DNA from: Cyanobacteria bacterium SZAS-4
GTDB lineage: Bacteria; Cyanobacteriota; Vampirovibrionia; Obscuribacterales; Obscuribacteraceae
NCBI GenBank assembly: GCA_018266255.1
Contig: JAFEAT010000020.1
Location: 354,292-418,291 of the forward strand
Direction: 5' to 3'
DNA length: 64,000 nt
In this document: positions 1 through 8,495 of the stretch, in pieces
How positions within the stretch are numbered: position 1 is the stretch's first letter
Layout of the letters: every line of letters starts with the position of its first letter
The notes under the pieces: model-generated
Database searches by the model: none
Seen by the model: the letters and a program-made list of their open reading frames with translations, nothing else
Told to the model about the DNA's origin: nothing
Made by a program: the position numbers and the translations under genes

Positions 1-1280
1 AAAGTTTTCGTCACTTGCCCACTCGAATCTCCAAATCCTTCCGTGTAAAGTGCACGCAAGTCATTCAAAACCGAAAGCCGTCTTTCTGCTGCGAGCAAAG
101 AGCTTGGGTGTAAGGCTGCGTAGCACAGGGCTATGTTTTTCTGAGCCTCAGGATCTTCTTTCATCGCCAGACAACGTAAGTAGCAAACAGTCGCTGCTTT
201 GTATTCTTTGTTGTGAAGCAACTGGAGCCCTAACGCTTTCAGTGCTTCAAAACTGTGAGGATCCCGTCCTGTTTTTGCAATCGTTCGATCGACCAGCAAG
301 TTAGCCTCTCGGCTTGCTTTTTTCAGCTCTTCGATTGAGTCAAGTTCATATGGCGGTTCTGCCACGCACTTTTCAGCGAAAACTACTTCAAGCATAAGTG
401 GCATCGCTTTCTCGGATAGCTCGCTGTGAGCTGGTATCGCCACCTCCAGTTTCTTCCATGTGGAAACCAAGACATTTTGACTTGCGCAGAAAGGATCATT
501 GGACTGCGACACATAGTTTCTAAAATCTACGATCGCTTTCGCGATTTGACCTTTCTCTATCGATACATTTGCCTGATTCAGCAATTTCTGAGACTCAGGT
601 GTCTCGAACCACGGGCTGACTAATTCTTCCAATCTAGATTCGCTAGGGAGCGTTAAGAGCAGATCCTCTTTTGCACGCATCTGTTCTGGAAGGGTGTACG
701 GTACCGATTCATACAGGGCAATGGCTTTTTCTAGTGCTTGTGTAGCGGCAGCATTTCCTTTGACAGACCTTTCTTCGGTTATCGCCTGGTCTCTGGCCAG
801 TCTGTAATACAAATCGGCGAGAGTTTTGTTGCCGTCACCTAGATCGGTGGCTTGGTTTATCGCTGCTTTCCACGACTTGATTGCTTGAGAATAATTGCCG
901 CTCAGATCATCTAATTCTGCGCGATCGATTAACCGTCGATAGTTGTTTTCTTTGTTGGAACGATCTGCGATCAAGAATCCGAAGACTATCACCAGCATTG
1001 CCATTGTCGCAATCCTAGGAACTGGTTTATTGAGAAAGCGAGCCAACGATCTTGCTGTCGTGGTGCTCTGTTCATGGGCGTTCCGTTCTATGTTGATGTC
1101 TGGAAAATGACTTAAATCCGAGCGTTTAGCATTCACGGTCGCATCCGCAGCTGAATCATTGGAAGGCGGATTGTCCGACGAACTACTGTCCGACGAAGAA
1201 ATGTCCGTCTCGGGAGAATGGTCGGCCGAAGGCGAGCTTTCGACAAGCTTCGCCTTTTCCGCAATTTTATGCTGTTCCAT
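1..1280 (-). CDS. Membrane-anchored TPR-like protein (C-terminus outside window)
   Basis: The frame opens with ATG at 1280 and has no stop down to base 1, so about 426 N-terminal residues are visible and the end lies outside the window. Residues 1-85 are polar, with a Ser/Asp run at 28-36. One hydrophobic helix at about 88-105 (after VPRIATMAM) would anchor it in the inner membrane, with no cleavable signal peptide. The rest is helical and TPR-like: the segment GNYSQAIKSWKAAINQA looks like a TPR helix pair, as does a later stretch ending in AALHP. TPR domains hold partner proteins, but no partner can be named. It is divergent from the VirB6-like gene at 1499, and the dyad at 1387 lies between them. 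Function unknown; I am confident that it is a real gene. Confidence 0.8.
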   Translation of the reverse strand, partial: MEQHKIAEKAKLVESSPSADHSPETDISSSDSSSSDNPPSNDSAADATVNAKRSDLSHFPDINIERNAHEQSTTTARSLARFLNKPVPRIATMAMLVIVFGFLIADRSNKENNYRRLIDRAELDDLSGNYSQAIKSWKAAINQATDLGDGNKTLADLYYRLARDQAITEERSVKGNAAATQALEKAIALYESVPYTLPEQMRAKEDLLLTLPSESRLEELVSPWFETPESQKLLNQANVSIEKGQIAKAIVDFRNYVSQSNDPFCASQNVLVSTWKKLEVAIPAHSELSEKAMPLMLEVVFAEKCVAEPPYELDSIEELKKASREANLLVDRTIAKTGRDPHSFEALKALGLQLLHNKEYKAATVCYLRCLAMKEDPEAQKNIALCYAALHPSSLLAAERRLSVLNDLRALYTEGFGDSSGQVTKT

Positions 1281-1386
1281 TGACAGTCTTTTGAACTAGT
1301 AATGCGATCATTCTACGAATCAAATTTTGCATTTTTGTGGCGCGACATCCAAGTGGATTTACCCTGACCTTTTGGTAAATCCGCGC

Positions 1387-1490
1387 GTCACGATGTGGTA
1401 ACGATAAAACGTCAAACTGCCAATGTAGAAAAGCTCGATGAACGCCCCCTTACTAACATAAAGGCAGCCTTGCGCAACCACGCATTGCTG
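1387..1490 (+). promoter_or_regulatory. Candidate operator/promoter site A: GTCAC-N6-GTAAC, TTACTAA, hairpin
   Basis: GTCAC-GATGTG-GTAAC lies at 1387-1402. TTACTAA follows at 1450-1456, preceded by a C run. A potential hairpin at 1465-1490 has arms CAGC/GCTG and TGCG/CGCA. The ATG of the next gene is 43 bases after TTACTAA. The same arrangement precedes the genes at 3502 and 10750. The dyad half-sites are centred 11 bases apart, one helical turn, as expected for a dimeric regulator. TTACTAA may be a -10-like element. The binding protein is unknown. Confidence 0.55.
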
Positions 1491-1498
1491 GATGCTAA

Positions 1499-3340
1499 AT
1501 GGAAAAACTGAATTTCTCTCGGTTTTTGTTTCTATCACTCTGCATGACAGTGATTTGCGCAGGAAAGAGTTTCGCTCTGCCGAGCGGCGGTTTTTCGTCG
1601 TTAGGCAACAAGGAATCTTACTATCCAGGCAAGCATCAGCAAATGTACGACAAGCAAAATCGTCTTTCTGACAAAGACAAGGATCAGTTAGAACCAGATC
1701 CTGACGCTTTCACCGACGATGCATCCTATGGAGCTAACGACCAGGCTGGCACCGGTGAAACCAATGGGCATGAAGTCGTGACAAAAAAGCCTCCACCGCA
1801 GGCTCAAAAGGTCAAAGAGGAGAAGGTCGACAAGGAATTGACCGGTTGGACCTACATTCAGCAAGGTGGAGAGAACAAAGCTATTCCAGTGTCGATGCGG
1901 GGCGCTCCGAACTGGTACACATATCCTGAGTCGAGACAAGTCTCGTTCAACTCGCAAGGCAACGCTGCCAAAGCTATCCTCGCTAACTACATGCCGAAGA
2001 TGCCTAAGAAATTGGAGAGCGCAATGCCGACCAATGCAATCATGCAAGCAAACTACATCGCTGCTGCACTTGCTGCCGGTCAATTGATGAACGCGCCGAA
2101 GCGCCAGGCTCAGACGGCGAAAGCCAACATGGGCGCACAGCAACAGGAAATCTCAGACGCTGCTGCCGGCGCCGCAGAGAATGGATTTCAGACCGGGGTG
2201 GAAGAGTGTCGCACACCGTTGATCAACGTCGCCAATGAAGGCGCTGGCACACCAACAGCTGCCGAAGCCCCTGTCAAAACTCACTCACAAGCAATTTGGA
2301 TGGTTCAACAGGTCTACAAAACGGTTTACGTTCCCATGGCTCTGTTGTTTCTCTTACCAGGCGCAATTTTGACGAACCTCAAAGGTTATCTCACCTACGG
2401 CATCTTGGGTCAGAAGGACGAAGACGCAGTCAGCCCTTTCAGCGGAATTCTTCGCAGCGTCATCGCAATTTTTTTAATTCCTGGCACTCAACTTTTTGCC
2501 AGCTGGGCGATCGACGTCGGCAATGCAATGACTTATGAAGTGCAGAACTATATCGAGCCTACCGTGCTGATTGAGTGGATGAAAGAGCAAACTTTCAACG
2601 CTCCAGTCCAAAACGCGAAAAACGCTTTCAGCATGCCTAAGGACCTCGCCAATAAAGTTCCGTCCAGCATCGAAGCCGCCCTTGGAGGTGGTGTCAGCGA
2701 CGCCATTGCCGGCAAAATCGACGGTGGTAGTGAAAAGAGTTCGCAGGTCGAAAACCAGGGCGCTTCTACTCGGATGATGCAAATGGCTTTCAACATGCTC
2801 AACGTGGCGATGAACTTCGGTATGCTCATGCTGTCGGCATTCCAGATGGTCATGATCGCCTACCTGTTCCTGATGGCGCCTCTGGCTGCAGCGTTCTTCG
2901 CCTGGCCATCGGGATGTGGCAACTTGTTCAAAACTGTTTTCACCAACTGGGTCGACGCGCTGATCAGCGTTTCACTGTGGAAGTTCTGGTGGTGCGTCGT
3001 AGTTTTGATTATGCAGACTCGCATCGAATGGCTGATGGAGCAAGGCATTTATATTCCTAATAGCCAGTGGGAAATGGCTGTATACACAGCGTTCATGGTC
3101 ATCCTTCTCTATGTTCCGTTTGTGCCATTCGACTACAAACCAGGCGAGATGGTGACGAAGATTCTACAGAAAGCCGAAGAACTCAAATCCGAAGGTGCCA
3201 AGGGCGCTAAGGGTGGCGGCGGCGGTGGTGGTGGTGGAAATGGACACAAGGGCGCGTCGCACTCCAATCAAGGCAATGGAACCGCTACACCTGCACCAAA
3301 ACCAGGCCGCGGTCCGGGTGTCGGATACGAATACGCTTAG
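1499..3340 (+). CDS. VirB6/TrbL-like polytopic membrane protein (613 aa)
   Basis: A signal peptide (about 1-26, cut near SFA-LP) is followed by a polar, Pro/Gln-rich region to about 270. Hydrophobic segments lie at about 276-298, 320-340, 431-470, 484-506 and 529-546. The tail is a poly-Gly run at about 571-580 and a short basic/Pro-rich end. The membrane core (VPMALLFLLPGAILTNLKG, then VIAIFLIPGTQLF) aligns with the neighbour at 3502, so the two are paralogues. The layout, with Trp-rich helices and a polar tail, resembles VirB6/TrbL channel components of type IV secretion systems, but no other secretion gene lies in the window and the family call is an inference. It has its own copy of the shared dyad upstream. 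Confidence 0.6.
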   Translation: MEKLNFSRFLFLSLCMTVICAGKSFALPSGGFSSLGNKESYYPGKHQQMYDKQNRLSDKDKDQLEPDPDAFTDDASYGANDQAGTGETNGHEVVTKKPPPQAQKVKEEKVDKELTGWTYIQQGGENKAIPVSMRGAPNWYTYPESRQVSFNSQGNAAKAILANYMPKMPKKLESAMPTNAIMQANYIAAALAAGQLMNAPKRQAQTAKANMGAQQQEISDAAAGAAENGFQTGVEECRTPLINVANEGAGTPTAAEAPVKTHSQAIWMVQQVYKTVYVPMALLFLLPGAILTNLKGYLTYGILGQKDEDAVSPFSGILRSVIAIFLIPGTQLFASWAIDVGNAMTYEVQNYIEPTVLIEWMKEQTFNAPVQNAKNAFSMPKDLANKVPSSIEAALGGGVSDAIAGKIDGGSEKSSQVENQGASTRMMQMAFNMLNVAMNFGMLMLSAFQMVMIAYLFLMAPLAAAFFAWPSGCGNLFKTVFTNWVDALISVSLWKFWWCVVVLIMQTRIEWLMEQGIYIPNSQWEMAVYTAFMVILLYVPFVPFDYKPGEMVTKILQKAEELKSEGAKGAKGGGGGGGGGNGHKGASHSNQGNGTATPAPKPGRGPGVGYEYA

Positions 3341-3364
3341 GGTTTAATCTCGGTAACTTTGCTC

Positions 3365-3475
3365 GTCACATTGGCGTAACGATACCTTGGCAATATAAGG
3401 ACGTTGGGTAGGTCACACCTTTTCCAGCAGCCCCCTTACTAATTGATCGGCAGCGAAAGCCGGGCGAAGCCCTGC
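3365..3475 (+). promoter_or_regulatory. Candidate operator/promoter site B: GTCAC-N6-GTAAC, TTACTAA, hairpin
   Basis: GTCAC-ATTGGC-GTAAC lies at 3365-3380 and is followed by GATA, as in site A. TTACTAA is at 3436-3442 after five Cs. A GGGC-GAA-GCCC hairpin at 3462-3472 sits inside GCA/TGC arms (3450-3475). The ATG is 60 bases after TTACTAA. The distance from dyad start to TTACTAA is 71 bases, against 63 in site A. Confidence 0.55.
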
Positions 3476-3501
3476 ACTAGTTTGTCGCGTGAAGGATTAC
3501 C

Positions 3502-6500
3502 ATGAAGAATTCGAAGTTCTTGTTTTTAATTCTGATGCTGACCAGTTTGGCTCTTCCGGCTACCGCCTTTCCTGGTGGACTGGGTGGAACCGACAAGGGA
3601 AATACTGGTGCAGGACCGACGATCTGGAACAGACAAGCCTATGCGGGCTCACTCAAGCCGGCACAGGGTAACGCTCCTGAAGATCAGGGCGGAAGAGCCA
3701 GAACTCAGAATCAGGAACAGCAAACGAGAAAGCGCGGTCTGAACGAACTTTCCGGTGGCAAGAATCCAATCGCTGACAGACAAGCCGGTGTTCCTGGCGA
3801 CGAGATCAAGCTCGACATCACCGACGGTGAAGCCGAGCTCTTCAAGCGTGTCAGTGCCAATACAGACGGACGACTCACTACAAACGCTGAAGCCCAAATC
3901 TACCTCGCTAACTTCGTATCTGTACTGGCTGCCGCTACAAATGCACCAGACAAACAGATGCATTCAGCAAAAGCAAATTTAGATTCACAAGCTATGGAAA
4001 TGGCAAACGCTCTTGGCGATCTCGAGAAGCAACAAGCTGCTTCGGCGATCGACTTTTGCTCGAGTTTCTTGGTCAACTTCTCCACCGATGGTGGCAACAA
4101 GTGGAATAAACTTCGTGACGGAATCTTCGTTCCAATGGCAATCTTGCTCCTTCTTCCAGGCGCAATGTTGACTCAAGTGAAATCAATCATGGCCGCTGGC
4201 AACCCTGTGCTTGGTGAGTCGAATCCTTTCGAAGGAATTCAACGCGCCATGATCGCTATCTTCCTTATTCCTGGAACTTACCTGGTCATCAACTACAGTA
4301 TCGACCTGAACAACTCGATCACGTTTTCGATTGCTGACGAATACAGACAGATCTTCGGCACTGACATGTATCGTGACGCGATCTCATTCCACATCCGCGC
4401 ATTCCCAGTGCGCCAGCCAGGAGAGAACCGCAACGCACTCGATCAACAGCAAGCACAAATGGGTCCTCTGTTGAACGGCACCACTGCTTTCGCACGTTTC
4501 GAAGGCATGATGATCGAAAACAAAATCGAAGATCCAGTTGCCGGCATTTACATCGCTCCTCCAGATCGCGCTGACGAAGCACTTCCTGCTGCAGTTATCG
4601 CCGCCAAAGAAATGTTCAACAGCACCAATGCAACATTCATGATTGCCTGGAACATTCTCTGTGCATTCCAGATGATCTATTTTTACTATCTCTGGTTCGT
4701 TGGACCGATCACAGCAGCTCTTTGGGCTTGGCCTATGAAGAGTTTGAAAGGAGCATTTCCAAGCTGGTGCGAAGGCGTTATCACACTTGGTTTTTGGTCG
4801 TTGTTCTGGAATACTTCCATCTTGTTGATGGCATGTTTCAGAGGCGTAGATGAAACAGGTACGCTGGTTATCACAGCTTTGAATTTCCTCGCCACATCTT
4901 CAGTCAAGTACGCTTTCGACTTCGCAGGATTGGCTAAAGCAGCAGGACAAGAAGCTTCAGCGATGGCAGAAAAAGCCATGCAAGCAGCCAAGAAAGGCGG
5001 CGGCGGTGGTGGCAAAGGTGGTGGCGGAGGCAAATCGCATGGACACGCCGGGTCCGCCAGCCGTTCACACGGTCACAGCGATCACGCTGATGCGACGCCA
5101 GCCCACGCAGATAGCGGTGCTGCAGCTCACGTTCAGCTAGCAAGTTATTCGGGCGGAGAAATGCCTGCTGGTTTCACTCAAGCAGTAGCCTTTGGTGGTG
5201 AGCGTCCGACCGAAGCACTAATCGGCGGCAGCTTGCGCGGCCTAGAGCATGTTGACGGCGCATCGCGTGACACAAGGCCCCACGGTGTCACACCTCCGCC
5301 ACCAGAGTTCAAGCATGAAGATGCATTGACTGGCAGAGCAGATCCGTATGCACCAGAAATTCAGAAGATCAAGCATGAGCCACCACCTATGGAAGATGGT
5401 AGCGTAACACCAATCAGCTTTGCGCCAGGTGAAGCAGGCGCATGGACAAATCTTAGCAGCGTAACCGAAAGTTCATTGGCACATGATGCCGGATTCACTG
5501 CCGCCAACGCAACCGGATTGCATGCCACGCACTTAAATGGCCAAGGCGCTATTTCTCTTGGTCAACATGGGCTTTCAGTCGGAGCCGATGGCAAGTTCTA
5601 CGCTCAGAACGCTGGCGACAATGTTGAAATCAAGTTTGATGCTGATGGCAGAGCAGTGTTGCCAGACGGCAGTGTAGTTCAAAAGACCGACACTCAAGAC
5701 GGCACCGCGCTCAGTATTTTCAACGATGCCTCCGATAATGTTGCTTCAGACAATTTCCTCGTACAAAGCTTGTGTGATGGAGAGCTCACGGTCAGTCACT
5801 CTGACATGCAGCATAATGCCATTGCCAGCATGACGATGAGTTCGAATTCTACCGGCGACGTAAGCGCTCAAGCATACGACGCACAGAAAAACCGCACTTA
5901 CTCTGAAGACTTGAGCGCCAGCGGCATGCTCAAGACAACCAACTACGATCCTAAGACTCAGGATGTCACCGGATACAGTGTTTATCAACCAGTCGGCAAC
6001 AACGGCTCGTTGACCAGCTTCTACGATCGTGACAGTGTTGCTCTCGGAGCCACTTATACACAAATGAACGACAACGGCTTCAGTTCCACCGTCTACAATG
6101 CTGATGGACAGGCTGTTAGCTACGAGCAGGATGTATTCAACGCCGACGGCACATACACCGTCGCTAACACCAACATCAATGACGACGGTTCGTTCTACAA
6201 CTCGCAATCGACCAGCTTCAACAACGACGGTTCGATCATCTCGAGCAGTCCTATCGATAGCAACCTCTATGCTGCCGCCGTCGGTGGTGACATAACCAAC
6301 ATCGGCGCAATTGCTGCAATGCCTCAGTTCAGCGATGTATCGAACAACATGACCTGCCCAGCCGGTAGCACTTACGCACCTACTCCGGGTGGCGATACCA
6401 TCAACCTCGGTGGAGCTCGCTCAGCTGAACTCGCTGCCGCCGCTGCTGCGCATCAAGATGACTTCCGCCGTTCCGCTCTCGAAGCGCATGCAGTTACTCA

Positions 6501-8109
6501 ACTGGGTGCTAGCTCCGGAGTCGTGCCTGATGTAAACGTGTTTGGTCACTCGGCACCTACATCAGCTTCACACGTTCAAGAACAGACAATCGCATCGTCT
6601 TCGACATCATCAACCGGATATTCACAGAGCACAGATGTTTCCAACTCTTATGCAACTCCTGTTGTCACCAGTTCAGTCGAAGTCGTGCCACCAATCTCGT
6701 TTGGTACTGCCAGCGGATCGGGAGCAGGTTCAGTCGAATACAGCCGTCAGACATCTGATGGCAGCACCTACAGCACAGTGCAAGTCGACCAGGACATCAA
6801 CAATGTTCGCGCTTCTGACGCTGCACAGCGCATCGCATTCGACGCTTCACCGACCTCATACCACTCAGTCGACCAGTCAGTTGACACATCGGTTGCCACT
6901 TCGTCGGTAGATTCGAGTTCATTCCAAACTGCACAATCACTTCACTCAGTTCAGTACACACAATCGTCACCATCACTCATGGACCAAGTCTCTCAGACAA
7001 GAAGCGATGCTGCGTTCAGAGCTGTTGAAGCACACAACATGGCCGCCGAAGTACGTTCGCAAATCGTTCCTGATTCACAACAATCAGTGATCTCCACAGG
7101 CGGATTGTCGCAACACGTACAACACGGACACCATGCTGAATACTACGCAGCACCTGCTGCGCCATTGTTCGTCGAGCCAGAACGCGCTACACCTGTCACT
7201 CGCACTTCGGACGTTGCTGAAAGAATTGCGTTTGATGCTGCTCCAACCACATATCACCCAGTCGATCAGTCAGTTGAGTACAACAATTCCGCTGTCACTC
7301 ACCAGCATGAATCGGCGAGTTTGATGGATCAGGTAGTGGCAGCGCGAAAGGAAAGCGCTATTCAGGGCAATGACACCTACAAAAACGAATTGCGTAAAGA
7401 GCTTATCCCTTCATACACTCTGGGTAAGGATGCACCGGTGCAGATCTTCGCAGCCGCTAAGACCCGCCCGAATACACCGCAACCAACACCAAAGCCAAAA
7501 CAACAAACCGGCTCGCTTAATTCTTTGCTCGAAGCAAAACAGAACAAGCGTCAGGTGCCACCAACACAAGCGAAAACTGAAGTAGTTTCGCACAGTGCAG
7601 AACTCGCACCACCAACTATCGGCAATCAATCTGTCGAAGTTCCTAACTTCCTCGGCAGAATGAGAGACGCCCTGGAGCCTGGTTCCGCGATGCAATCGAC
7701 CAACCAATCATTGGAGCAGCAAGTGATCAATTCAAGCAATCACCAGCACGCCCTTGGCGGTAACGCTTTCAATTCAGCACTCGGACGCGCCAACGCTGCA
7801 CGAGTCTCCGCTGAAGGATCTGTTGAGCACTTGAACAATGTGTTGATGAGCTACCACACAATCAGCACGCTTATTCAGGCTGGCAAGACTTACGAAGCAC
7901 AGGCTGTAGCAAACTGCGCACTCGAAAGCCTATCTCAGTGCAACGGTTCTGAACCACAACTGATGCCACTGGTTCGTGCTTTCGTTCAACTCTTCGAACA
8001 AAGAAACATGCCAGCCCAAGCCGCAGCTTTCCAAGCCAAGGAGCAGTCATTCAACAATCAAATGGCAACTGCTGGTTCTGACTTCGCTCGCAACGTCTGG
8101 GGTGCCTAA
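3502..8109 (+). CDS. VirB6/TrbL-like membrane protein with ~1000-residue repetitive tail (1535 aa)
   Basis: A signal peptide (about 1-22, ending PATAF) and a polar region precede membrane segments at about 207-225, 249-268, 378-410, 424-447 and 453-475, matching the paralogue at 1499. A Gly/Lys/His-rich linker at about 498-520 joins a very long tail absent from that paralogue. The tail begins His/Ala-rich, then has beta-rich repeats of the YNADGQ/FNADGTY kind (about 750-920), then Ser/Thr/Gln-rich sequence. Two copies of a duplicated block start at about 1105 and 1236, each with a RIAFD motif followed by a LMDQV motif. The last 110 residues look helical and TPR-like. The tail could be an exported adhesin-like or effector-like region; this is inference. 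A terminator follows at 8137. Confidence 0.65.
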   Translation: MKNSKFLFLILMLTSLALPATAFPGGLGGTDKGNTGAGPTIWNRQAYAGSLKPAQGNAPEDQGGRARTQNQEQQTRKRGLNELSGGKNPIADRQAGVPGDEIKLDITDGEAELFKRVSANTDGRLTTNAEAQIYLANFVSVLAAATNAPDKQMHSAKANLDSQAMEMANALGDLEKQQAASAIDFCSSFLVNFSTDGGNKWNKLRDGIFVPMAILLLLPGAMLTQVKSIMAAGNPVLGESNPFEGIQRAMIAIFLIPGTYLVINYSIDLNNSITFSIADEYRQIFGTDMYRDAISFHIRAFPVRQPGENRNALDQQQAQMGPLLNGTTAFARFEGMMIENKIEDPVAGIYIAPPDRADEALPAAVIAAKEMFNSTNATFMIAWNILCAFQMIYFYYLWFVGPITAALWAWPMKSLKGAFPSWCEGVITLGFWSLFWNTSILLMACFRGVDETGTLVITALNFLATSSVKYAFDFAGLAKAAGQEASAMAEKAMQAAKKGGGGGGKGGGGGKSHGHAGSASRSHGHSDHADATPAHADSGAAAHVQLASYSGGEMPAGFTQAVAFGGERPTEALIGGSLRGLEHVDGASRDTRPHGVTPPPPEFKHEDALTGRADPYAPEIQKIKHEPPPMEDGSVTPISFAPGEAGAWTNLSSVTESSLAHDAGFTAANATGLHATHLNGQGAISLGQHGLSVGADGKFYAQNAGDNVEIKFDADGRAVLPDGSVVQKTDTQDGTALSIFNDASDNVASDNFLVQSLCDGELTVSHSDMQHNAIASMTMSSNSTGDVSAQAYDAQKNRTYSEDLSASGMLKTTNYDPKTQDVTGYSVYQPVGNNGSLTSFYDRDSVALGATYTQMNDNGFSSTVYNADGQAVSYEQDVFNADGTYTVANTNINDDGSFYNSQSTSFNNDGSIISSSPIDSNLYAAAVGGDITNIGAIAAMPQFSDVSNNMTCPAGSTYAPTPGGDTINLGGARSAELAAAAAAHQDDFRRSALEAHAVTQLGASSGVVPDVNVFGHSAPTSASHVQEQTIASSSTSSTGYSQSTDVSNSYATPVVTSSVEVVPPISFGTASGSGAGSVEYSRQTSDGSTYSTVQVDQDINNVRASDAAQRIAFDASPTSYHSVDQSVDTSVATSSVDSSSFQTAQSLHSVQYTQSSPSLMDQVSQTRSDAAFRAVEAHNMAAEVRSQIVPDSQQSVISTGGLSQHVQHGHHAEYYAAPAAPLFVEPERATPVTRTSDVAERIAFDAAPTTYHPVDQSVEYNNSAVTHQHESASLMDQVVAARKESAIQGNDTYKNELRKELIPSYTLGKDAPVQIFAAAKTRPNTPQPTPKPKQQTGSLNSLLEAKQNKRQVPPTQAKTEVVSHSAELAPPTIGNQSVEVPNFLGRMRDALEPGSAMQSTNQSLEQQVINSSNHQHALGGNAFNSALGRANAARVSAEGSVEHLNNVLMSYHTISTLIQAGKTYEAQAVANCALESLSQCNGSEPQLMPLVRAFVQLFEQRNMPAQAAAFQAKEQSFNNQMATAGSDFARNVWGA

Positions 8110-8136
8110 CAGCGTATTAGGATAAGAACGAATTTG

Positions 8137-8183
8137 AAAAAGGGTTTCGGGTTTCATACAATCTCGAAACTCTTTTGGTTTTT
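8137..8183 (+). terminator. Rho-independent terminator after the giant membrane protein gene
   Basis: The arms AAAAGGGTTTCG (8138-8149) and CGAAACTCTTTT (8165-8176) pair with one G-U, with a loop of about 15 bases. A T-rich tail follows at 8179-8183. It lies 28 bases after the stop codon. Confidence 0.7.
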
Positions 8184-8230
8184 CATCGGATATGTTTTCA
8201 GATAGAGTCGAAGTTTGCCTTCTTGTCGAA

Positions 8231-8341
8231 CCTTACATTTTTGTGCTTAATTTGATGCACATGTCAAAGAACGAGAGTTATCCTGGGTGTCCGAACAAGA
8301 GTGAACCACGAGTGAACCAAATTAAGCACAAAAATGTAAGG
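8231..8341. repeat. Perfect 24-bp inverted repeat, 63-bp spacer
   Basis: The left arm is 8231-8254 and the right arm 8318-8341; they are exact reverse complements, beginning CCTTACATTTTTGTGC. The spacer contains two direct copies of GAGTGAACCA near the right arm. No transposase or open frame of note lies between the arms. It may be a long-stem RNA structure or the remnant of a small mobile element. The gap 8110-8495 contains no convincing gene, only this repeat, the terminator and the tandem repeat at 8424. Confidence 0.85.
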
Positions 8342-8423
8342 CCAACGAAATACAATTCGTGGGTCCAAAGCAGTGCCTCTCAGGATCTGACGTGACCCAG
8401 ATCCTGTAACCAGATTCTTTGTG

Positions 8424-8488
8424 AGACCAGATCCTCAGACTAGATCCTCAGACCAGATCCTCAGACCAGATCCTCAGACTAGATCCTC
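8424..8488. repeat. Tandem array of five 13-bp units
   Basis: Five contiguous units of AGACYAGATCCTC (Y = C or T) run from 8424 to 8488. Degenerate copies of CAGATCCTG lie just before them. The array ends seven bases before the stop codon of the minus-strand beta-helix gene. The 13-bp period and lack of spacers exclude a CRISPR array. Confidence 0.9.
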
Positions 8489-8495
8489 ACTCCAA

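Noticed and set aside
3443..3500. Possible riboswitch in the leader with GAAA and GAA loops
   Set aside because: The hairpins do not match any riboswitch core I know, and the same position in the two other leaders has different sequences.
5746..6207. 153-residue minus-strand frame inside the giant membrane protein gene
   Set aside because: It mirrors the coding strand's codon pattern and has no start context.
8424..8488. Possible CRISPR array
   Set aside because: The 13-base units are contiguous with no spacers and no cas gene is nearby.
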